A stretch of 64,000 nt of DNA, from contig JAACJP010000005.1 of the NCBI GenBank assembly GCA_013368375.1, positions 1,054,001-1,118,000 on the forward strand, given 5' to 3'. Positions 58,238-64,000 of the stretch are shown piece after piece. A model generated the notes under the pieces. That model did no database searches. It was not told the DNA's origin and saw only the letters and a program-made list of their open reading frames with translations. A program made the position numbers and the translations under genes. The stretch comes from Tricholomella constricta. Its lineage: Eukaryota; Basidiomycota; Agaricomycetes; Agaricales; Lyophyllaceae. The stretch's first letter is position 1; every line of letters starts with the position of its first letter.

Positions 58238-58643
58238 CGAGGAAAGGACAAACGGACCTCCTCGTCATGTGATCGACAGCGCTCTGTCGGCTAAGTTCGA
58301 ATTCCCATCTAACTTCTCTCGAGATTAGTCGCGAGCTCGGCGGCCAGTCAGAACACGAGGCCATAATTCTCCCAGGTTCCTGCTGTTTCGCCCATTTACT
58401 TCGTTTCGACAGAACGCGCGACTTGATGAACAGCAACTCTTGGCTCATTGAACAGTTTCGCTTTCAAGTTCCCGGGTGAGTCAAGTCATCACGTTGAAAC
58501 ACGTATCGATATCTGAAGCGTCAAGCTCACCGTGACGCGCTTCTACCCGAGGTCGACGCGTTTCCCTCGCAGCGCGTCGATCCTCAACCATGCTGGGCTG
58601 ATATAAGAAGACTGTAGTCGGTAACGATCGCCCTCAAACAGCC

Positions 58644-58778
58644 ATGTCTCGAGGTTCTTGCTTATACAAAGGCGTAATCCTCGCCCTTTACACCTCGCTA
58701 TCTTTCGCGTCTGTCCACCTCGGAATTCAACAGCCGTCCAGCTTCTCATCCGCGAGTCCAATTCCTCCGAAACAATAA
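58644..58778 (+). CDS. Tiny ORF with signal-peptide-like start (44 aa), doubtful
   Basis: Starts MSRGSCLYKGVILALYTSLS and continues FASVHLGIQQPSSF before a TAA at 58776-58778. The first 25 residues resemble a signal peptide. No family recognised. It could be the first exon of a longer gene, but no clean donor was found before the stop. Confidence 0.2.
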   Translation: MSRGSCLYKGVILALYTSLSFASVHLGIQQPSSFSSASPIPPKQ

Positions 58779-58992
58779 TGTATGTGTGTGCAAACCAAGG
58801 CGGACTCTTACAAGTTACAGTAGCCCCAAATACACATGTACACTGGCAGGAATCGCGAAATTCAAGTTCTCCTGCATCATCCCGACAAGCCGCGTGCATT
58901 CGGATCCTTTTTAATTCATGCTCCATTTTTAAGTACTTATTCTTTCGTACCAACGTCAAGCGCAGACAAGAAGTACGCTCCCACCAGCGCCT

Positions 58993-59385
58993 ATGATTGT
59001 TCTTTTCTGTGTAGCATTGACGGCAGCTGGCGTATATCTCGACAACAGTAAGCCTCACTTTCCTGCCCTGTATGCACATGGAATCCAACAGCCGAAAGCC
59101 TCGTCCACGCTCACCAGCCCACTTGTACAATACAAGTCTCATGTGGATCGGAGGCTCGACGAGCGTCACAAACGCGCAGTGCAAGGGCCTGTGTTGCCTC
59201 GTAAATTGAGCACAAGCACGCCGTCGACGCGGCGCACGGACAGGGCTGCGCGAGACAGTAGCAGATACATTTATTTGCCTCTGCATGCAGGATTCTTCAA
59301 ATCGCGCCCCGCATTATCCGAGCTGGAGCTCAGCTCCCAAGGAGACACGTCGTGCTACGACCCGCGCGAGCGACCACCTGTCTAA
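58993..59385 (+). CDS. Hypothetical small protein, doubtful
   Basis: 130-codon open frame starting MIVLFCVALTAAGVYLDN with a hydrophobic N-terminus. A GT donor directly after the leader (GACAACA/GTAAGCC) and an acceptor about 45 bp later give an alternative spliced frame that stops near 59208. The segment HGIQQPKASS repeats the HLGIQQPSSF of the small upstream frame, with 14 of 15 bases equal around GGAATCCAACAGCCG. No known domain. Confidence 0.25.
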   Translation: MIVLFCVALTAAGVYLDNSKPHFPALYAHGIQQPKASSTLTSPLVQYKSHVDRRLDERHKRAVQGPVLPRKLSTSTPSTRRTDRAARDSSRYIYLPLHAGFFKSRPALSELELSSQGDTSCYDPRERPPV

Positions 59386-60016
59386 AGTATACGACTTTAC
59401 TGCCGTCGCCCCTCCATGTCTATATGTTAGGTGTTAGGTGTATGCTGAACACAGGGGTCACCTGGAACGGCGCCGCCTTCACGGACTGCGAAGAGATTTG
59501 GTAGTTCCCGTTCCGTCATTGCACAGGTGTGTTCTGCCCCCAACCCCATATCCGCGTAGTGTATGTAGTGCGTTGTAAGTTCGCGTGGCGCACGCATGAC
59601 GGCCTGGGGGATCGGACGATTTGTGCGCCCAGTTTGGGAGATAGGATGTGCGTACTCCCGCAGCGTGCGGTACTGGAACATCGGGAACGAATATCCAGCG
59701 GATGGTGCGTCCTGAGGGCAAGGACTTCCTCGTTTACGACTCGAAGGGCTTCGGCATGTTTTATATTCGCGCTCTCGAGAGGAGTGTTTAACTCTGGCTA
59801 ATGGAATGCGTTCAAGTTTGTTGGTTGGTCGGTTAGAGGTGAGTCGGGGTGGGGGGGGGGGATACATTGTGCGACTTTACATGCTGCGTGTCCCTCATGC
59901 GGGGGCGATCAAGTATGCTGCGGTCCTGTCATCAGCAGCAGCTAGCACATAGGTTGTCAAATAAAAGTCTGATAAACTCTAGCGACGGCTTGTATGAGTT
60001 GTGACTTCCCCGAAGT

Positions 60017-60022
60017 AAAAAA
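60017..60022 (-). terminator. RNA polymerase III terminator of tRNA-iMet 1
   Basis: A run of six T on the minus strand, about 25 nt past the 3' end of the tRNA. Confidence 0.6.
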
Positions 60023-60046
60023 TGAACTTCACCGCGTGAGAACTAT

Positions 60047-60130
60047 TAGCAGCAACTTGTTTCGATCAAGTGACCTCGGGGTTGCACCGTAAATATGGGC
60101 CCCGCGCGCTTCCAACTGCGCCATGCTGCT
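60047..60130 (-). tRNA. Initiator tRNA-Met (CAT) with an 11-nt intron, copy 1
   Basis: Folds as a full cloverleaf. The 7-bp acceptor stem is perfect, with AGCAGCA pairing TGCTGCT, and A73 follows. Hallmarks of eukaryotic initiator tRNA are present: the A1-T72 pair, three G-C pairs closing the anticodon stem (CGGGG/CCCCG), and T-loop ATCGAAA with A54 and A60. The anticodon is CAT with C33. An 11-nt intron interrupts the anticodon loop one base 3' of the anticodon. The mature length is 73 nt without CCA. Confidence 0.9.
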
Positions 60131-60463
60131 GTATGAAAATGTGTAATTAGCATGAACTATATAATTGGGTCTGCAATGCAGTGCACTCCTGCGACGGCTG
60201 ACCTAGCCCGAGAAGGATATGCTACGAAGTGAATAATTCCTGCCCTCGGTTTGCAAACGACAGGGCTGATATGATCGCACGGCTGCTTGAAAGTACTGCG
60301 AACACCATCTGAATCCATAACCGCCAGCTTCAGCTTTCCATGCGGGGTTCCCGGTTTTGGAGGACGAGTTTTCGCGCGGCACGTAGGTGCACAGAACAGA
60401 CAGCAATGCGAGGGAGAGGAAGCGGGCCCGGGCGACGGAGCCAAAAGGCAAAAGACAAGTTTA

Positions 60464-60530
60464 CCTGGTTGCGATCAAGCGACCTTGGGTGCAGACTCTG
60501 AACCTTCCTCGGGAAGCGTTGAGAAAAACC
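60464..60530 (-). pseudogene. Possible tRNA-iMet relic
   Basis: A block resembling the T-arm and variable region of the neighbouring tRNAs (GTTGCGATCAAGCGACCTTG in plus orientation) followed by a diverged anticodon arm. No full fold. Low confidence. Confidence 0.3.
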
Positions 60531-60541
60531 AGCATGAAATG

Positions 60542-60546
60542 AAAAA
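60542..60546 (-). terminator. RNA polymerase III terminator of tRNA-iMet 2
   Basis: Five T on the minus strand starting 5 nt past the tRNA 3' end. Confidence 0.7.
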
Positions 60547-60551
60547 GAAGA

Positions 60552-60634
60552 TAGCAGCAACTTGTTTCGATCAAGTGACCTCGGGGTTGCACCGTGATAT
60601 GGGCCCCGCGCGCTTCCAACTGCGCCATGCTGCT
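60552..60634 (-). tRNA. Initiator tRNA-Met (CAT) with a 10-nt intron, copy 2
   Basis: The mature part is identical to copy 1 as far as I can see (73 nt). The intron at the same place is 10 nt and differs in sequence. A close T5 terminator follows, so this copy looks fully functional. Confidence 0.92.
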
Positions 60635-60723
60635 ATGTTGGAGGATGAGGGGCGTGGTCGAAGGAGCCTATGGTTGAGCTTTGGGGCCGAATCATTGACC
60701 ACCGCCAGAGTCGAGCGAAGGGC

Positions 60724-60795
60724 TAGCAGGAACTTGTTTCGATCAAGTGACCTCGGGGTTGCACCAGGATATGGGCCCCGCGCGCTTCCAACTGC
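60724..60795 (-). pseudogene. Truncated initiator tRNA-Met, copy 3
   Basis: The T-arm, anticodon arm, 10-nt intron and most of the D-arm match copies 1 and 2, but the 5' acceptor strand and the start of the D-stem are replaced by unrelated sequence. The 3' acceptor strand has one change (C to G in plus orientation, AGCAGG), and no T-run follows. It cannot form the acceptor stem. Confidence 0.8.
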
Positions 60796-60982
60796 TGTGG
60801 AGAAGAAGTGTAGGAGGGGGGTAGCAGAGATTTACTCTTAGTTATGGGGGCTGTATGTCAACAGAGTTGAGCTGTCTGGGTTGCTGGTGTTTGTTATTGA
60901 CACGGGTGATCAGCCAGAGTGCCACGCCCACGGTGTCCGCCTCCATTCATCTCTTTTTTCTCCTCTTTGCCGTCGTGCTTGC

Positions 60983-63900
60983 ATGTCGGGCAAGGCGCCA
61001 CCAAAGGGGCCTCGCGCCCTTCTAGGCACCCAGCCCCAGCCCCAGTCCCACCATCCCCAGCAGCCATCGTCCTCATCGTCGTCCTCCCATCCCTCCACGC
61101 ATACCTCACACCACCCGCCCACGGGCCCGCGCTCGTCACCCACCGCCCCTGCCTCGTCGTCGTCCTCATACTCCAAGCCCATCCCCACTGGTCCCCGTAG
61201 CCTGGTCAACCCTGGGCTCGGGCGCCAGCCGCCAAAACACCCCCTCTACCTTGCCAATCGTGACCGTGACCGCGAGCGAGACTGGGAACGAGACAGAGAC
61301 CGGGAACGGGAGAGGGACAGAGAACGAGAAAGGGAACGAGAGAGAGAAAGAGAGCGAGAGCGAGAACGTGAACGTGAACAGGATTCTGGGGGTCTTCAAA
61401 GCAATCGGCGGCCCATATCGATCAAAAACAAGCTTCAGGACGGGGCTAGCAGGACCACTGCCGCTGCGCCGGTGAGGAGTCAATTCATTCACGCCCCCCT
61501 TCTTCTTTTTTATTTCGTGATGTGTTGGGCGATATATATATATATGCTGACTGGCTGGTATATCACAGACATGGCAGGGCAGCTCTTCTCGTCCTACAGT
61601 CAATGGCTGGCACGACGGGAATAACATGAATGGCGGCTCTAGTGCCAGTTCGAGCTCGAGCTCCAGGGCGCCACCAGAGCCTCCAACTCCGCCGGTGAGC
61701 ACGAGCATCGGCAGCAACAGCACGCGCGTGGCCATCTCGATCCCGATTCCCCTGTCCGCCGCCTCGGCCCGTGCGCGCGAGAACAAGCTTCTTCCCAAGC
61801 CCGTGCCGTCGCCGTTTACGCGTGGTGAGCCGGAGCCAATACCTGCGCCTCCATCCTCGCCGCCGCCTCCGCCCCCACCGCCGAGTTATGACCCGCCTCC
61901 GCCACCCCCGCCGTCCCAGCCCCCGCCACCGGTGCCTGTGGATGCGCCTCCACCGCCGACGTCGACCCCGCCCCCGCTAGACATCGAACCACCACCACCG
62001 CCTCCCCCGCCATCTGAATCACCACCCCCGCCACCCCCGCCATTTGAATCACCACCCCCGCCACCCCCGCCATCTGCATCACCACCACCTTCACCCCTGA
62101 CGCCTGTAGAATCACCACCACCATCACCTCCGCCGCCTGCACAGTCACCACCGCCCCCACCGCCTCCTCCACCACAAGAAACACATCCACCACTACCCGT
62201 CAAATACTCAAAATCACAACCACGACCGATTCCAAACTCACAAAACTTCCCCCGTGTACCATCACCACTAACAACAACAAAACCCCCATCTCCACCGCCG
62301 TTACCAGAACCAGAACCAGCACAAAAACCCGCCATCCCGCCACCTCCACCACCTCCCCCAAAACTCTATTCTCCCGATCCGCTCCCCGCCTGGCCGCCCC
62401 CAAGCACGGAATACCCGCCCTCCTCCATCCGCAGGTTCAAGGTCCTCTTCGATCCTGCGCTCGACGTGTCGTCCGCGCATGCCTCCTCGTCCTCGTCCTC
62501 CTCAGGTACCTTTTCGCCGAGCACGCCGAGCGATCTGGTGACGATGAATGTGGTGGCGCTTGCTGCTATCAAGAGCTTGGGGTTGGGGTTGGAATGTGCA
62601 AGTGGGAGTGGGAGTGGTTTGAATGCCCACCCTGGATCCGCGTCTGGGTCTGGGCAAACACCCCCAAAACGCGATGCGGCGTACTATCGCGCGCTGATTG
62701 AGCATGTGCGGCGGTATGCGCCGCCTGGGACGGATCGGATACGGGGGAAGGGGAAGGGAAGGGAGATGCTGATTAGGTGGGAGGGAGAGGTGGTGGGTCC
62801 GTTTGGGGAGGGGGTGAGGGTTAAGCCCAAAGGGGGAGAGATTGAGGTGGGGGTTGATGGGCGGGTACGGAGGGAGGAGGGGGAGAAGAAGGAGCTGGTG
62901 GGGAAGGAGATGTGTCTAGGGGAAGAGAAGGAGAAGAAAGGGGAGAGGGAAGGTGAGAATGGCACCAAGGTGGATGTGGATGGGGAGCTGCCCACTATGA
63001 TCGAGGAGGAGCCGGTCCCGCATGATCCTAGGAGGGACCCGATATTGAAGCGCTTAAAGATCCAACTCGCGAGGCCGTTTAGGGAGGCGCTCCTGGAGCT
63101 GCAGTACGACGTGCGTGTTTTTCTTCGGCTCTTTGTCTGTCAGTATCACTGACTCACTCTCTTGTCTTTCCTTCCTCTCGACCTACCTCTATTCCTTGAC
63201 GTATCCTGTCGGTCTCGCGCCACGCGAACTCCCACAACTCCACAACAAACAGCACGACGAGCACAACGCCACACCACCACCCACCTCCGTCCTCCTCACC
63301 TCCCTGCCCCCGCTAAGCCCCACAAACGTCCTGCGTTCACATTACCGCAAATACGGTTCCCTCACCTCCTTCGAGTGGCAAGTGAACCGCGCCAACGGCG
63401 CCGCGCTCGGCGTGCTCTTCCTCAAATACAGCACGCCCGAGGAGGCTGCGTTTTGCGTCCGGACTGAGGACGGGCGCCGGCCGCGCTTTGGGGCGGGGGG
63501 CGTTGGGGAGAGCGAGGAGCGGGTGCGGGCGGTGCTGGATGGGGAGGGGAAGGTGCTGAAGGCGGTTGTTAAGGAGTTGGAGGGGAGGATTGAGAGGGAG
63601 AAGGAGGAGAGGAGGAGGAGGGAGAAGGGGTTGCCGCCGTTGAGTGGCTCGGTTGTGGAAGCTGTAGTGAATGGGGCTGGGTCGAGGGGACAGCAGACGG
63701 GGACGCAGCCTGGGACGCCGGCGCCGGTGGCGATGCAGACGCAGACTCAGAACCAGACGCAGATGCAGATGCAGACGCCGAATGGGGAAGGGACGCAGAC
63801 GCCGAGTCAGGCGCAGAAATTAGCTGTGCCTGGACAAGGGCATGGGCCGGCGCGCCCTCCACTCCCAGCGAACCACCCTCTCCCTTTAAAACCCATCCTC

Positions 63901-64000
63901 GCACACGCTCATGCCTCCAGCCCTTTGGCAAACGGAAGCTCCACGCCTGCACAGCACGGGCTCCCGCCGAACCCCATCACCCATTTCACCGCCAACAAGA
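60983..64000 (+). CDS. SET1: SET1-like COMPASS histone H3K4 methyltransferase, 5' part
   Basis: Exons 60983-61471, 61569-63110 and 63253 to the window end are open and in frame; the gene runs off the right edge before the SET domain. Family role: nuclear catalytic subunit of COMPASS. MSGKAPPKGPRALLGTQ starts a disordered region with GPR-repeats, an alternating Arg/Glu/Asp tract (about 61260-61380) and a very long polyproline region (61840-62380). RRFKVLFDPALDV and DPRRDP then precede an RRM-like domain: TSVLLTSLPPLSPTNVLRSH, then YRKYGSLTSFEWQVN and GAALGVLFLKYSTPEEAAF, as in yeast and fission yeast Set1. A charged helix (LEGRIEREKEERRRREKG) and a Gln/Thr-rich repeat follow. The identification rests on the FDP-DPRR-RRM order, since the catalytic part is outside. 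Confidence 0.8.
61260..61380 (+). repeat. GA-rich simple repeat encoding an Arg/Glu/Asp tract
   Basis: Imperfect CG(A/T)GA(A/C/G) hexamer-like units encode a long run of alternating Arg with Glu or Asp inside the SET1-like N-terminus. Confidence 0.85.

Larger units (their letters stand above)
58238..60016. other. Stretch with only weak coding candidates
   Basis: Two small plus-strand candidates are listed separately. The rest, including a run of eleven G at 59851-59861, shows nothing I can name. The 247-codon minus frame at 58543-59286 looks like a chance opening. Confidence 0.45.

Noticed and set aside
58543..59286. 247-codon minus-strand open frame
   Set aside because: No conserved motif, unusual Arg/Cys composition, and no supporting splice or neighbouring structure. 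Treated as a chance opening.
60287..60841. 184-codon plus-strand open frame
   Set aside because: It runs through tRNA copies 2 and 3 and the relic on the opposite strand, so it is explained by the tRNA genes.
61166..62335. Several minus-strand open frames (Gly-, Val- or Ser-rich)
   Set aside because: They are complements of the proline-rich and Arg/Glu tracts in the SET1-like gene.
1..64000. CRISPR arrays, bacterial operons, complete transposons
   Set aside because: No regularly spaced direct repeats, ribosome-binding-site-led gene strings, transposase, reverse transcriptase or terminal repeats were recognised. The gene structure is eukaryotic.

Overview
The window reads as nuclear DNA of a basidiomycete fungus, most likely a mushroom-forming agaricomycete. 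Genes are dense and split by short GT-AG introns of about 45-65 bp. Several products belong to families I know from agaricomycetes: seven-helix membrane proteins with a YVDNRN-FPGG signature, a secreted CPAF-like S41 peptidase, and an intron-bearing initiator tRNA. Gene models were spliced by hand. Where exon coordinates are given, the joined reading frame was checked.

Layout. 1-2870: no gene I can support. 2871-9583: small heat-shock protein (-), divergent from a CstF-64-like mRNA 3'-end factor (+), which converges on threonyl-tRNA synthetase (-). 9719-15600: VPS15 (-), the pseudokinase/HEAT/WD40 subunit of the Vps34 PI3-kinase complex. 16796-19835: a small protein with a LecB/PA-IIL-type calcium-lectin motif (+), an aldo/keto reductase (+), and the remains of a second lectin copy. 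19983-32795: a minus-strand run of a DUF1308 protein, a seven-helix protein, a serine-rich single-pass membrane protein, a second seven-helix protein, and an alpha/beta hydrolase. 33460-38676: a WDR7-like WD40 protein (+) whose 5' part is missing or damaged.

39074-53801 is the most unusual stretch. Three tandem minus-strand paralogues (940, 855 and 850 aa) encode proteins built on an 11-residue phenylalanine-spaced (hendecad) coiled-coil repeat. All three share the same five-exon structure, including an 8-nt first exon carrying the ATG. The array arose by segmental duplication. A copy of the WDR7 3' end lies between copies 1 and 2, and a dead 5' fragment of the neighbouring S41 peptidase lies between copies 2 and 3. 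The intact peptidase follows copy 3, divergently oriented. A promoter/first-exon repeat upstream of the three genes occurs 3, 2 and 1 times.

54581-58237: a low-complexity protein (+) and a membrane J-domain protein (-) whose 48-bp intron is open in frame. 60047-60795: two intact initiator tRNA-Met genes with introns, plus a truncated copy (-). 60983-64000: the 5' part of a SET1-like COMPASS histone H3K4 methyltransferase (+), cut by the window edge.

Most genes are housekeeping: translation, mRNA processing, membrane traffic, V-ATPase regulation and chromatin. The lineage-specific parts are the lectin/reductase block, the seven-helix genes and the hendecad/S41 array.
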